This document shows, one piece after another, positions 9,632 to 19,300 of a DNA stretch of 64,000 nt (within the stretch, counting starts at the first letter, position 1; each line of letters starts with the position of its first letter). Source of the stretch: Nitrososphaerota archaeon (GTDB lineage Archaea; Thermoproteota; Nitrososphaeria; Nitrososphaerales; CADDZS01); contig JAJPHP010000058.1 of NCBI GenBank assembly GCA_021325255.1, positions 1 to 64,000 on the forward strand, in the 5' to 3' direction. The notes under the pieces were generated by a model. The model made no database searches. It worked only from the letters and a program-made list of their open reading frames with translations, and was not told the origin of the DNA. Position numbers and translations under genes: made by a program.

Positions 9632-9655
9632 AGTATTCAGAACAAGCTGAATACT
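9632..9655 (-). terminator. Hairpin downstream of the GT2 gene
   Basis: AGTATTCAG, loop AACAAG and CTGAATACT form a perfect 9-bp stem about 60 bases past the GT2 stop codon in the direction of its transcription. It could instead be a protein-binding site belonging to the TrmB promoter region. Confidence 0.4.
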
Positions 9656-9716
9656 AGAGAGCCATCTGGATCATAGCTCCCCCAACATATGGGGTATGTC
9701 AGACCTCATCATCAAT

Positions 9717-10463
9717 TCATTTGATATAGAAATGTGGATCGTAAGGGTCGAAATTCTTGAAGTTATCCTCGTATGAGAGAGACAATCTGGCAGAGAGCAG
9801 AGCAAAGAAGTAGGCTAATCTTTGACTCAAGTTTACATGTTCTCCCTTCGAAAAAGGGCGTCTTCCCACTCGAAGCATGTCTCGGTAAAGGGAGTATCGA
9901 ACCCTCATCTTTTTGGTTGCAGCTCTTCTATCAAGATGCTGATTCCCAACATCGACCAATTTGAACACTGTCCAAGCATATCTGCTCGCCTTTGCCGCTC
10001 TGCACCACAGATCCCAATCTTCTGACCACTGGAGATCTCGCCACCCGCCAAGATCTTTCAAAAGATCTCTGGGAGACATTGTAACATTTTGTGTCGTCAC
10101 TCCAACCCCAGCATTCGCTAACAAGACTTTTCCATCGCACTTTAAATGGTAGAATTGTACAAATTGTGGGAGAGTTGGAAGAAAGATATCGTCCATATCA
10201 AGGTTTGATATTACATAATCACCCGAAGAATGTTCGAAGGCTGTTTGCCTCCCAAGCCCCCTGTTGCATCTTCTCTGCAACAGTTTTATCCTTGGATCAT
10301 CTTTGTACTTCTGGAGAATTTCGAAAGTGCCGTCCTTGCTGAAATTGTCAACAACCACAACTTCGTAGTCGTCGCCGATTTGAGTCACCAGACTGTTCAA
10401 CGAATCCTGTATTGTTTTTGATACATTGAAACAAGTGATGCAGAGACTGTACTTCGTAGACAA
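9717..10463 (-). CDS. Family 2 glycosyltransferase
   Basis: The 248-residue product should transfer a sugar from a nucleotide donor at the cytosolic face of the membrane. It has the GT-A start YSLCITCFNVSKTI, VVVVDNFSKDGT (donor-binding Asp at about 37-43) and a DMDD metal-binding motif near residue 91. W-E-D-WDLW near 150 fits the catalytic-base region. No transmembrane helix is evident. The start is TTG. It is about 200 bases downstream of the ABC-2 exporter genes on the same strand, so glycan synthesis and export may be linked. Acceptor and donor sugar are unknown. Confidence 0.82.
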   Translation of the reverse strand: MSTKYSLCITCFNVSKTIQDSLNSLVTQIGDDYEVVVVDNFSKDGTFEILQKYKDDPRIKLLQRRCNRGLGRQTAFEHSSGDYVISNLDMDDIFLPTLPQFVQFYHLKCDGKVLLANAGVGVTTQNVTMSPRDLLKDLGGWRDLQWSEDWDLWCRAAKASRYAWTVFKLVDVGNQHLDRRAATKKMRVRYSLYRDMLRVGRRPFSKGEHVNLSQRLAYFFALLSARLSLSYEDNFKNFDPYDPHFYIK

Positions 10464-10669
10464 CTTTAGATTCGTAATTCCGCATATTTCTTTTCAGAAA
10501 CAAATCTCGTCTTTGAGGGCCGTTGCTGAACAGCTATGCTCTGGAACCTGGTCGTAGTTATGGAGCCCAGAATGTGTCAACGGTGTTTTTACAATAAGTC
10601 TAGACAAAATCTGCAACCATAAGTTGAACAAACTACAATTAGTTGCGTTACTGTCAATCGTTAAAACAG

Positions 10670-11482
10670 TCAGTAATGACCAAGCGACCCATCACGCTTG
10701 GCGCGCGCGAGTCCCCATTGAAATACACGCATACTGATAGGAACAAGTACTATCGCAATAACGAGGGTGACCAGAAAACTCGTGGCCACATCGGGCTGCG
10801 TGAGTGATCCATCTTCGAGCGTCGCAAGTCTAACGATGTGGTAGATCCATGTTTGAGGTAGGAACCAAGAAACGGTCGAAAGGCCCGGAATATAGTCGTT
10901 AAGATGGCTTACCGGGAATGTCATCCCTGAGAATATCTGAGACATTACCGAAATGGCCCAAGTGAACGGATCATTGACTTTCGTGACTATCCTCATTCCC
11001 GTCGATATGACCGAAAAAGAAAAGACGATGGCGCTAGAAATAGCAACGGCCAGTATGAGCGATACGTAATTTATAATCAGATGTGCATGGAAAACGTACA
11101 CCCCTATGAATACTTGAGGTATGAGAAAGATAACCGATAGGATGTATGGCCACATCACCTGCCCAAGAACAAAAGTGGGCGTCGGCATCCCGGTCATCAA
11201 TATGTTTTCAATCGTCTGAGGGTTTAGTCCCTTTTGAACTCCCTGCCCGAGAGGTAGAATCAGATTGGCAATAATGACCCCTGTAATCAAGAAAGAAACA
11301 TAATCAGTGTTATAGTCTGGGACTGCACGGTTACGATACGTCGTGCTCAGCCCCCAAGAGGCAACGCCAAGGAGGGTTCCAAGAACACTTGTGAGGGCTG
11401 CTGTCTTGTAGGTGCTCCAATTGCGAATATCCCTCTGCGTTAGAGCGGCTATTTTCTTGAGATCAATTGGCAGTTCCATCAT
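10670..11482 (-). CDS. ABC-2 type transporter permease (DrrB-like)
   Basis: The 270-residue membrane protein has about six hydrophobic helices and the ABC-2 permease layout. The N-terminus (DLKKIAALTQRDIRNWSTYKTAALTSVLGTLL) is cytosolic and leads into helix 1. GMTFPVSHLNDYIPGLSTVSWFLPQTWIYHIVR is the conserved C-terminal ABC-2 stretch. It overlaps the ATPase gene by 20 bases, which implies translational coupling. Such exporters move drugs, lipids or glycan precursors; the substrate is not visible in the sequence. Confidence 0.85.
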   Translation of the reverse strand: MMELPIDLKKIAALTQRDIRNWSTYKTAALTSVLGTLLGVASWGLSTTYRNRAVPDYNTDYVSFLITGVIIANLILPLGQGVQKGLNPQTIENILMTGMPTPTFVLGQVMWPYILSVIFLIPQVFIGVYVFHAHLIINYVSLILAVAISSAIVFSFSVISTGMRIVTKVNDPFTWAISVMSQIFSGMTFPVSHLNDYIPGLSTVSWFLPQTWIYHIVRLATLEDGSLTQPDVATSFLVTLVIAIVLVPISMRVFQWGLARAKRDGSLGHY

Positions 11483-12590
11483 TTATTCTAGCTTCCTCCT
11501 CAATTTCGGCATGGTCAACCGCCTCGCCATCCTCCCTTACAAGTTTGAGGAACGCGCTTTCAAGACTTGGTCGAGTAGCTTCGAGCGACTTGATCTTAAA
11601 TTTCATCATTGTTATCATTTCGAAGACTTTGTTATAGTCCATCCCCTTCTCGCCCTCAAGCAGTAGTATGAGACTTCCGTCTTTGTTCTCAGACAACTCG
11701 ACCTGCGAGACGCCATCAATATGCCTAAACTCTTCAGCGACGCGTGGGATCTTTACTGCTACGGGCGGAGCCAGCCCAATCGAAAGACTCGTCCAATCAG
11801 TGGCAGCGTGCCTAATCTCCGATGGCGTTCCTATTGCAGTGATTTTTCCTTTTTGGAGGACTGCTATCCGGTCGCAGATCTGCTCAGCTTCCCACAGGTT
11901 GTGTGTTGAAACTATGATGGTTTTCCCTTCCTGCTTTGAGAGAACATCTTTCATCAGGTCTCTGAACTCTGCCTGTGCGATTGGGTCAAGGCCTGTCGTA
12001 GGCTCATCAAACAAGATTATCGAAGCGTCCTTTAACAATGCCTTTGCAAGAAGCAGCCGTCTTTCGTTTCCTGTCGAGAGTCTCTGAAACATTGAGTCTG
12101 CCCTATCGGTGAGATGAGTAAACTCAAGGAGATCGTCGATTTTTTTTCTTGCAACATTTTTAGGGATCCCGTAGAGCGTCGCATAGAGTTCCAGATTTTG
12201 TCGCGCGGTAAGCCTGCGTTCGAATCCTGTTCCCCCTGCCAGGACTGCTTGAAGAATTTTCACAGCCTTTCTAGGTTGTTTGACAACGTCAATCCCGTTT
12301 ACTTTTGCCCGACCGCTGTCGGGAAGAACAAGCGTACAAAGGATCTTGATCAGGGTGGTCTTCCCTGCCCCGTTCGGTCCTAAAAGTCCAAAGACTTCGC
12401 CCTTTGCGATTTCCAGATTGATATGGTCAAGCGCTGTTAGAGTCGGTCCGCCGGACCCGAAGACAATTGAGAAAAATCTCCAGAATTCCTTCTTTAGTCC
12501 TCTGTTTCTTAATTTGTACCGTTTCACAAGGTCCGTGGCTTCGACGGCTGGAATCTCTCGTGACATCTTGGTTCCCGGTACAGCAGGCAC
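11463..12590 (-). CDS. ABC transporter ATP-binding protein (DrrA-like)
   Basis: The 375-residue ATPase powers the permease encoded just downstream. Walker A is GPNGAGKT (71-78). The signature is LSTGNERR rather than LSGGQ, followed by Walker B IILFDEPTTGLDP and the H-loop STHN. The length exceeds a bare nucleotide-binding domain because of a C-terminal extension of about 110 residues typical of DrrA-like exporters. The GTG at 12590 lies downstream of a GAGGT motif; an ATG at 12566 (MSREIPAVE) is an equally good start. Confidence 0.87.
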   Translation of the reverse strand: MPAVPGTKMSREIPAVEATDLVKRYKLRNRGLKKEFWRFFSIVFGSGGPTLTALDHINLEIAKGEVFGLLGPNGAGKTTLIKILCTLVLPDSGRAKVNGIDVVKQPRKAVKILQAVLAGGTGFERRLTARQNLELYATLYGIPKNVARKKIDDLLEFTHLTDRADSMFQRLSTGNERRLLLAKALLKDASIILFDEPTTGLDPIAQAEFRDLMKDVLSKQEGKTIIVSTHNLWEAEQICDRIAVLQKGKITAIGTPSEIRHAATDWTSLSIGLAPPVAVKIPRVAEEFRHIDGVSQVELSENKDGSLILLLEGEKGMDYNKVFEMITMMKFKIKSLEATRPSLESAFLKLVREDGEAVDHAEIEEEARINDGTAN

Positions 12591-13232
12591 TTTACTCGTT
12601 TTACCTCATTTATTAATTTGGTCTGCGGAGTACTGATCTCTTGGCCCTGGCCTGTCTACGGTTGAGAATAAGACTTGTTCAGCGAGAGGACCTCTCTTCT
12701 CCCTGTCTAGCGGGATTGGATGGTCAGTACAGTTGGATTTCATCGCCGAACAAAACAGAGTTCGTACGTGCAAAAAGGTCACCATGTTCTCCTTGCATAT
12801 CGCGAAAAGGAGATAAAAGCAGTTAGCAGTTGAGCGTGAGAGTAGTGCACGGAAATGGCGCTTCTTGACTTTTCGCCTTCTGATTCATTATCAGTTTGTA
12901 CCGCGGGATAGCCTAAGAAACGATATGATGCACTCGAGTTGTTCCAATTCTCAGTGCTTTTCATTCAGTGAATCAGGAAATTCTTAGATTGCCTGGTTGA
13001 ACGCGTGCGAGCTCGTGCACCTAGATCCGTATTTCCTTTTCCTCGAAAGTCAATACATTACTTGCTGTTGCCATTTCGTGTAGGGGGAATCGATAACGAA
13101 TCAACAAGAGGTAGTGTTGGCTAAAAGTCATTGTAGCATGATTGAGGGCTGATTTGGAGTCTGGCTGCTTGGCGTGCGTGTTTTTGCAAGCTAGGAGTAA
13201 TATAGAATTAGAAAATAGAAACCCCGCTTAAA
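12591..13232. other. Divergent intergenic region
   Basis: This 642-bp gap separates the divergently read exporter operon and the first secreted paralogue and must hold both promoters. An AT-rich TTAATAAA-like box on the minus strand near 12608-12615 suits the ATPase gene. Small frames on both strands have no supporting features. No repeat or RNA gene was seen. Confidence 0.45.
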
Positions 13233-14597
13233 TTGAAAACAAAAAATCTAATTGCAACGGCTGTCGTCCTAGCCATTCTGCTTTGCTCCTCGCTTGCCAT
13301 TCAAGCGCCAAGGTCGTCTGCTTCAAGTCTAGCTACGAATATTGGGATCTTTGTCCAGCAGTCCGGGTCATTTGACCAGTCATACAACTCTGCGATGATG
13401 CAAAAGTTCTACAATGTCGTTTTTGGCACTGGAATATTCAATTCCCTTGAGATGTATACTCCACTAGGGGTGTCTTACCACAACACTATTGGAGACACTC
13501 AATTTACGCAGCAAGTAGTTCAGCTAGCTCAACTTGCCCAGGCTCACGATCCTAGTGTAAGAATGGGCTTTGAGGTCGTAATGGACTTTAACTACAACGG
13601 TAGCAACCGCGAGTACACACAGTTGCAGAACTTTCTCAATGCGGTGAAACCATATCCTCAAGTGGCTTTCTTGGGCGTCAATTGGGAACGCGGCTACTTC
13701 GGATGTGACTACAGTAAGGTTGATTGCAACTGGGATCACGGACTCCAAGTCTACGGTAATGCACAGATTCAGTACTCTATTGACATGTTTGAAAGCATGG
13801 TCAAAGCTGCCGGCAAGCAGTTTGTAAGCTACTACGGAATCCCAGGTTACCTTAGTCTCTCCCCGCCGGCAGGCGATACCTGGTATGCTTTGGATTCCTC
13901 AAATTGGCCGTGGCATGACGCCTACTGGACAGCAGGCTGGGGTGTGGTTCCACAAAATAGTTTCACATATGTTGGCATTGATGATGGCATGTTCTACCCT
14001 CAACCTATTCCAAATGGTCCTTTCTACTCGACTTACGGCACCACAAGTCTTACGCAAAATGTCGGCTCTTGCAACGTCGTAATGACAACACTGTCTTCAT
14101 GCGGACCGTGGGGACAATGGAACAGCCAGACTGTAGACTTCTACCTAAAAACAGAGGCTCAAATCTTTCAGACACATCCTTCCACAAGACAGTACATAGA
14201 ATTTGGAATAGATCGGATATCCGGTGCGGCGGGACCGTTGGTTGATCCAACTCTACCTGCTCAATACTGGAACTCACAACTTTTCCAGGGTTGGGTGAGA
14301 CAAAGCGAACAAAAGTATGGGCTGATCCCTCTAGGGCAAGGTGGGACGGGCAGCATCGCAACTCAAAGCAGTACCAATACTGTCATCAGCACGTCTACAA
14401 CAAGTGTTACATCAAGCAAGACCAGTGTTAGTACAACAACGACTACCACTCACCTGACGACTACGACAACTGCGTCAACTTCCACAAAGGTGACAACTTC
14501 TACTTCGACAAAGGCTGCGAGCTTGAGTACCACTAGCATAGACCCGGACAAGACTACTACGACTTCCAAAACCACAACAACTTCGAGCGCAAGGTAG
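13233..14597 (+). CDS. Secreted protein, paralogue 1 of an unrecognised three-gene family
   Basis: The 454-residue product has a signal peptide (about 1-30), a globular domain (about 34-372) and a Ser/Thr-rich tail (about 378-454) dominated by Thr runs. The globular domain has successive beta-strand/helix segments, for example NIGIFVQQS, SLEMYTPLG, RMGFEVVMDF, AFLGVNWERGY and TYVGIDDGMFYP, which suggests a TIM-barrel-like fold. By-eye alignment with paralogues 2 and 3 puts E152 (in VNWE) in the column of E151 and E172. No C-terminal anchor follows the Thr tail, unlike paralogue 2. The start is TTG. A glycosidase role is an inference from fold impression and neighbours; no known family is recognised. 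Confidence 0.65.
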   Translation: MKTKNLIATAVVLAILLCSSLAIQAPRSSASSLATNIGIFVQQSGSFDQSYNSAMMQKFYNVVFGTGIFNSLEMYTPLGVSYHNTIGDTQFTQQVVQLAQLAQAHDPSVRMGFEVVMDFNYNGSNREYTQLQNFLNAVKPYPQVAFLGVNWERGYFGCDYSKVDCNWDHGLQVYGNAQIQYSIDMFESMVKAAGKQFVSYYGIPGYLSLSPPAGDTWYALDSSNWPWHDAYWTAGWGVVPQNSFTYVGIDDGMFYPQPIPNGPFYSTYGTTSLTQNVGSCNVVMTTLSSCGPWGQWNSQTVDFYLKTEAQIFQTHPSTRQYIEFGIDRISGAAGPLVDPTLPAQYWNSQLFQGWVRQSEQKYGLIPLGQGGTGSIATQSSTNTVISTSTTSVTSSKTSVSTTTTTTHLTTTTTASTSTKVTTSTSTKAASLSTTSIDPDKTTTTSKTTTTSSAR

Positions 14598-15424
14598 TGC
14601 AAGCGCATTCGGGGTTTTGTTTGCTATCTTTTGAATAGATACGATTGTCCCTACACGATTCTGGCGCTGACTATCGAAGAGATCTAAGGCTCAAACAACT
14701 GGGCCTAACTCTGCACCCGGGTGGCATTCGACTCATGAGTCGTCAGTGATCAGTTTCGCTGCATGCGGATTGCATTTTCAAAGAAAATGATGCGAAAAGG
14801 ACCTTTAATTCTGTTAATCAACCGATTTTAAACTTCCGCTAACGATCATAATAGACGATCCTAATCAGCGCTACATGACTCTCCTTAGTTTAAGGAACAC
14901 GAATGAAGCCAGATTCAATATTTGAGAATGAACAAGAGCGTCACTGTGTGCGTTCATGATCTCTTTGGCGCCGCTGCACCATTAGGTGAGCGAGTCCAAG
15001 GTTTGTTTTCAGCCGAACTTACGATATTTGAATAAGACTCATTGGTTACTGAAATGAGTAGTGTACAAAACGTCAAAAAGTACGACTGGCAAGCGTCGCA
15101 TCTTGTTTACCAGAAAGAGCTCACGTATCTCATATGCAATTCGACTCCAATTAAGGTGCCAGACTTTCCTTCTCAAACCTGCTGCTCCTAAGCATCCGGA
15201 CCATTCGTTAATCGCGGTCAACGGCGCGCTTCATTGTTGACAGTAAAGCAAAAGTATCAAATTCGATGACTCATTTTTTCATCAGCTTTTTGATGGTACC
15301 AATACCTTTGATCTCTCGAATAGTTCAAAAGCTCGTTATCGATAGCGCGTCCAAACATGCACTTGAGCCACAATTTACTCTCAAATTATATCGATGACCG
15401 CAGACTGTGTGGAATGAACGATAG
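14598..15424. other. Gene-free stretch between secreted paralogues 1 and 2
   Basis: The 827-bp gap has no supported gene. It contains a perfect 14-bp palindrome CGACTCATGAGTCG at 14729-14742. AAATTATAT at about 15382-15390 is a good TATA candidate for the gene at 15425. A minus-strand frame at 15039-15221 has no recognisable feature. The AT content is higher than in the genes. Confidence 0.4.
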
Positions 15425-16690
15425 ATGAAGCAAGTGCGGAGAATCGGCCTTATCATGTTCGCCGTCTTCATTCTTTTGTCAGGGGTGCCCCTTGGTGTCT
15501 CAAGTATACGTCCGCCCACTGTCGTTCCTCACTATCTGGGATTCTGGTTGCAGGAGGGAAACATCATGGGCTACATGAACGCTTCCAACTTTGTCTCCCA
15601 ATACTTTGGCACTCCACCCTATCCATCATCTTTAGAGATAATGACGTTCGGTCCCTACCTTGACGGGCTTAAAGGAGGTAACGGTAGCAGAAACACCCAA
15701 GCATCAATCAATTACTGGACGCAGGTGGCAAATCTTGCAGATGAATATGACAACGTCCACATCGAATATATGATTGCAATTAACATGTCAATTCCAAGGG
15801 AATACTCTCTGTTTCAGCAGGAAGTACAGGCTTTGCAGCCGTATCCATCGATTTACTCCATCGGAGTTGAGGGAGAGTACTCACCAAACAAAACATTGCA
15901 GAATATGACGACATTGATGGGATATGTGAACGCGGTGGAACGACCCTTTGTTTCGTACTCCTTTGGAATCCCGCTCTCCGATCTGCCCCATGGTGCCTAT
16001 CTGATTCAGCATACAAACTTTCCCAACTCGATCAACCAGGGGAGCTATTCTCAGATCACCACATTGAACTTTGGCACGACATCTCAGTATGTCGGTCTGA
16101 GTTCAGGGTATTACTACCCGTCGACCTTTCCTTCTGCAATGACCTGCCCCATAAGCGCCAATGGCGAGAACTCCACGACACAAGGCTGGAACCAGTGTGT
16201 TATAGATACAGTTATGCGATCTGCCCTAAACAATTCGCCTCCTGCCCGACAATTTCTGAACCTTGTCGTCGGCTTTGCCAACACCCAGAGCAATTCAAAT
16301 CAATTATGGATGAATGCAACGCTCAGAAACTGGATATGGTCTGATCCGTTATATCAAGACAATTTCGTACTTTCGGCCCCTGCTCTGATGGGAGGCCCGG
16401 CTTCGCTTACTTCCTCTACTTCGTCGATTAGCCAGGGCTCGGTCTCGTCAAGCAGAAATAGCTCTTTTTCGTCAACTTACCAGACATTTTCATCAAATAA
16501 TGGAATGCCCTCTTCATTGACGACTCACATTCTCTCTTCATCAAAGAACAGTAAGCATCCTTCGTCAACGACCAGCGGATCAAGATTCACTTTTACGGCT
16601 GAAGCAACCATAATCACACTGACTTTTGCTGCCACAGCAGTCACTGGGACGCTATACTTTGTCTTCGTAAGACGTCGAGGAAGGAGTTGA
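15425..16690 (+). CDS. Secreted, membrane-anchored protein, paralogue 2 of the three-gene family
   Basis: The 421-residue product has a signal peptide (about 1-28), a globular domain (about 34-325), a Ser-rich linker (about 328-385) and a C-terminal transmembrane helix (about 389-413) followed by VRRRGRS. It is clearly homologous to paralogue 3: shared strings include GFWLQEGNIM, SNQLWM, LRNWIW and NFVLS. IGVEGEY carries E149 and E151; the second Glu is aligned in all three copies. The anchor places the domain on the outer face, tethered to the membrane. The start is ATG with a TATA-like box about 35 bases upstream. The biochemical role is unknown; a carbohydrate-active enzyme or binding protein is the best guess from context. 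Confidence 0.68.
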   Translation: MKQVRRIGLIMFAVFILLSGVPLGVSSIRPPTVVPHYLGFWLQEGNIMGYMNASNFVSQYFGTPPYPSSLEIMTFGPYLDGLKGGNGSRNTQASINYWTQVANLADEYDNVHIEYMIAINMSIPREYSLFQQEVQALQPYPSIYSIGVEGEYSPNKTLQNMTTLMGYVNAVERPFVSYSFGIPLSDLPHGAYLIQHTNFPNSINQGSYSQITTLNFGTTSQYVGLSSGYYYPSTFPSAMTCPISANGENSTTQGWNQCVIDTVMRSALNNSPPARQFLNLVVGFANTQSNSNQLWMNATLRNWIWSDPLYQDNFVLSAPALMGGPASLTSSTSSISQGSVSSSRNSSFSSTYQTFSSNNGMPSSLTTHILSSSKNSKHPSSTTSGSRFTFTAEATIITLTFAATAVTGTLYFVFVRRRGRS

Positions 16691-17365
16691 CTCCAAGAAG
16701 AGTCTAAACTGGATCCTCCTTCAAGACCGAACATTCGTGCACTTACGAAAGATTACGTTGGTTGGGCCAAAATCACCTGATAGTGTGAAAATACGTCTGA
16801 TATAAGTCATAATTCGCTCTTCCGCTCTGCAAGGAAGGCCTTTTCGCCGCCCGATTAACAGCTCGTCACTGATTCTCGCACCGCTTGTTGTCATCAAAGA
16901 TGCCCTTCTTCTCCCAAGCCAGTTCATCATTGATTGCTTGAAGCTAGTTGAGGGCGCCCTCAATCTATTCACTCTTATGATGTACAAAACCAAACATTCG
17001 ACGGGTCTAATTCTTACTAAATGTATCAAGAACACTTCCAGTTTGTTTGGGTATTCTGAGAATCGATATCCTTCAAGGAGGGCTTATCAGATTAGAGTCA
17101 TTTCAAAGAAAGCAGATGGCGATCAACGTAATTGGGGCTCGATGGTGCCACATTCCGATCCGCGATTAATGAATGGTTTAGGCTTACTCCTAGCACATGA
17201 ATGCAAATCTGTCTTCAACAAACTTTGACCACTTAGCAATCGAACCCAACCGCCTTCAATAACAGAGAATGTGGAATTGTGCTTGAAGATCGGAAGCTCC
17301 GATACCAATCATCACTTCACAACTCCTTTTTGTTACCGGTGCATTAAAAATTTCGAAATTAATTC
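16691..17365. other. Gene-free stretch between secreted paralogues 2 and 3
   Basis: The 675-bp gap has two small frames (minus 16721-17035, plus 16938-17228) without recognisable features; I regard both as chance. ATTAAAAAT at 17342-17350 lies about 20 bases before the TTG at 17366 and is the likely TATA box of the next gene. Confidence 0.4.
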
Positions 17366-19300
17366 TTGAGAAAAGACAAAGCGATACTACTAGCACTAAC
17401 GACATGCTTTATCGTCGTAACAGTTGTATCCACTTCCGGTATGGTTCCCTTGGCTGGAATCACTCCAAAGATTGCAATCGGAGCTGCAACTTCTCCGCAC
17501 TACCTAGGTTTTTGGTTGCAGGAAGGAAACATCATGAGCTATATGGGGGCGACGAATTTCGCACAACAGTATTTCGGTACTGCTCCCTATCCATCAGGAC
17601 TGGAGATGATGACATTTGGGCCGGTGAACGATTTCAATGCAGGTACAACCGGAAGCGCGACAAGCACAATCGCTTCAGCTCAGTATTGGTCACAGGTTGC
17701 CTCGTATGCAGACTCTCATTATCCAGGAGCTCACATCCAAATGATGGTTGGGATCTGCCACAATTCTGCGAAATACACCTGCCAGACTTCAGACTACCAA
17801 ACAGGACTAAATTTGTTTCAAACATGGCTCAATACTTTCGGGCACCATGCTTCGGTTTATTCAGTTGGGGTTGAAGCTGAATACACCGACAACATGTGGA
17901 AGACCAATTCGGCGCTTGCATCAATAATGAACATGGTACACAGCGCAGGATACCAATTCGTCTCTTATGGCGCTTACCTCAGTTCCGCAAACATGCCCTC
18001 TGGTGGATATATCATTGGGCACACGAATTTCCCCGGCGGAGACAACGGGTGCTTGACCGGGGGAAATTGTGATGCTGAGTACACGCTCACTAATTTTTTT
18101 GTGAGCTCTCCTTACGTCGGCATTTCCTCTGGCTACTACGCTCAGTTCAGTTATCCGGCGTCACAACCTACATGCCCGCTCGCTTCGACATCATCCTACA
18201 CGGGTTCCGGATATGGGTGGAATCAATGCATTGTTGATACAGAGATCTCTGCAGCCCTGTCGGTTTCACCGCAGTACAGAGAATTCGTGAATCTTTGTCC
18301 GGGATTTGCAAACACTCAAAGCAACTCCAACCAGCTTTGGATGGATTCCACGCTACGGAATTGGATATGGACCGATCCTCTGTATCAATCGAATTTTGTC
18401 CTATCAACAACGGGCTCTGTTTCACCTAGCACTTCGATATCCTCTTCTACAAGCTCAACCTCTCATTCGAGCATTAGCTCCACAAGCACTGCCACATCTT
18501 CGTCTCCTAAAGTGACGAGCACCACGCTAACGAAGACAACGACGATAACGCTTACGTCTACCAAGACGATCAGCTCGACAACCGCCACTACCGTAACCTC
18601 AACGTTGACGAGTACCTCCCCGGTAACGACTACTCGAACCGTTACCAGCACAACGCCCATTACGACAACAAAATCTATCACTACTTCCGTCACGAATGTG
18701 CAAAACACAACTCAAACAGTCACGGCGCCAGTAACCACCACAACAACTCAAACAGTGACCTCCTTGCCTACTACGACGACAATAATATCAACTCAGACCG
18801 TATCCAACGGCCAGACGACGACTGTCACATCCGCAACAAATAGCACAGTCACCGCGACCGTGACGGCTGTAAGTACCGTGGTGACGACAAACGTAATCAT
18901 CGCGACAGTTACTGCCACTCAGGGCACAAGTTCGCAATTCTTAGCTCTATCAGGCACAAGCAGCACTTCTACTTCCTCTACGTCTCATGCTCACGGACAC
19001 CAAGGGGGAAACAGCACGAAGACGTCTTCGAAAAATGCGGTCGCAACGTCGCCTTCACTCACTTTAGCCAGCAACACGACGGCAAGCAACAGTGGGGCGC
19101 AGGCAGTGGCTGCTCCCGCTTCTGGAGTCACATTCTCGGAAGTATTCGGCTTCGTACCTGGAGTGAGTTCCAATCCTACGCCGGCAGGCAATGCGATTTT
19201 CGCCTACGAGTTTGCCTTGGTAGTCGGTCTGCCGTTTGCTCTTAGAAAAGCGGCAAAACACGCCAGCTCCGAGGAAGAATCGCATGAGTGGCGCTGGTAG
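17366..19300 (+). CDS. Secreted mucin-like protein, paralogue 3 of the three-gene family
   Basis: The 644-residue product has a signal peptide (about 1-30), a globular domain (about 40-350) homologous to paralogue 2, and a Thr/Ser-rich region of about 200 residues (about 352-560) with many TTT and TST words, likely O-glycosylated. A less biased stretch (about 590-644) contains AIFAYEFALVVGLPFAL, a possible anchor helix. VGVEAEY gives E170 and E172; GFANTQSNSNQLWM is shared almost exactly with paralogue 2. Several Cys pairs in the domain are extra relative to paralogue 2, suggesting added disulfides. The start is TTG with a TATA-like box about 20 bases upstream. The S/T region probably holds the domain away from the cell surface. 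Confidence 0.68.
   Translation: MRKDKAILLALTTCFIVVTVVSTSGMVPLAGITPKIAIGAATSPHYLGFWLQEGNIMSYMGATNFAQQYFGTAPYPSGLEMMTFGPVNDFNAGTTGSATSTIASAQYWSQVASYADSHYPGAHIQMMVGICHNSAKYTCQTSDYQTGLNLFQTWLNTFGHHASVYSVGVEAEYTDNMWKTNSALASIMNMVHSAGYQFVSYGAYLSSANMPSGGYIIGHTNFPGGDNGCLTGGNCDAEYTLTNFFVSSPYVGISSGYYAQFSYPASQPTCPLASTSSYTGSGYGWNQCIVDTEISAALSVSPQYREFVNLCPGFANTQSNSNQLWMDSTLRNWIWTDPLYQSNFVLSTTGSVSPSTSISSSTSSTSHSSISSTSTATSSSPKVTSTTLTKTTTITLTSTKTISSTTATTVTSTLTSTSPVTTTRTVTSTTPITTTKSITTSVTNVQNTTQTVTAPVTTTTTQTVTSLPTTTTIISTQTVSNGQTTTVTSATNSTVTATVTAVSTVVTTNVIIATVTATQGTSSQFLALSGTSSTSTSSTSHAHGHQGGNSTKTSSKNAVATSPSLTLASNTTASNSGAQAVAAPASGVTFSEVFGFVPGVSSNPTPAGNAIFAYEFALVVGLPFALRKAAKHASSEEESHEWRW

Larger units (their letters stand above)
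9293..9716. other. Regulatory intergenic stretch between TrmB and GT2 genes
   Basis: No gene is visible. It contains the TATA box and GTACT repeats described separately, a 12-bp palindrome GCGCGGCCGCGC near 9518-9529, and a perfect hairpin at 9632-9655 downstream of the GT2 gene. The density of symmetric words is higher than in the other gaps of the window. Confidence 0.5.

Noticed and set aside
12205..12235. tRNA-like T-arm GCGTTCGAATCCTG
   Set aside because: It lies within the ABC ATPase coding sequence, and no acceptor, D or anticodon stems can be built around it.
18420..19050. Tandem repeat or low-complexity DNA in the Thr/Ser region of paralogue 3
   Set aside because: The Thr codons vary and there is no fixed DNA repeat unit; it is protein-level low complexity, not a satellite or CRISPR-like array.
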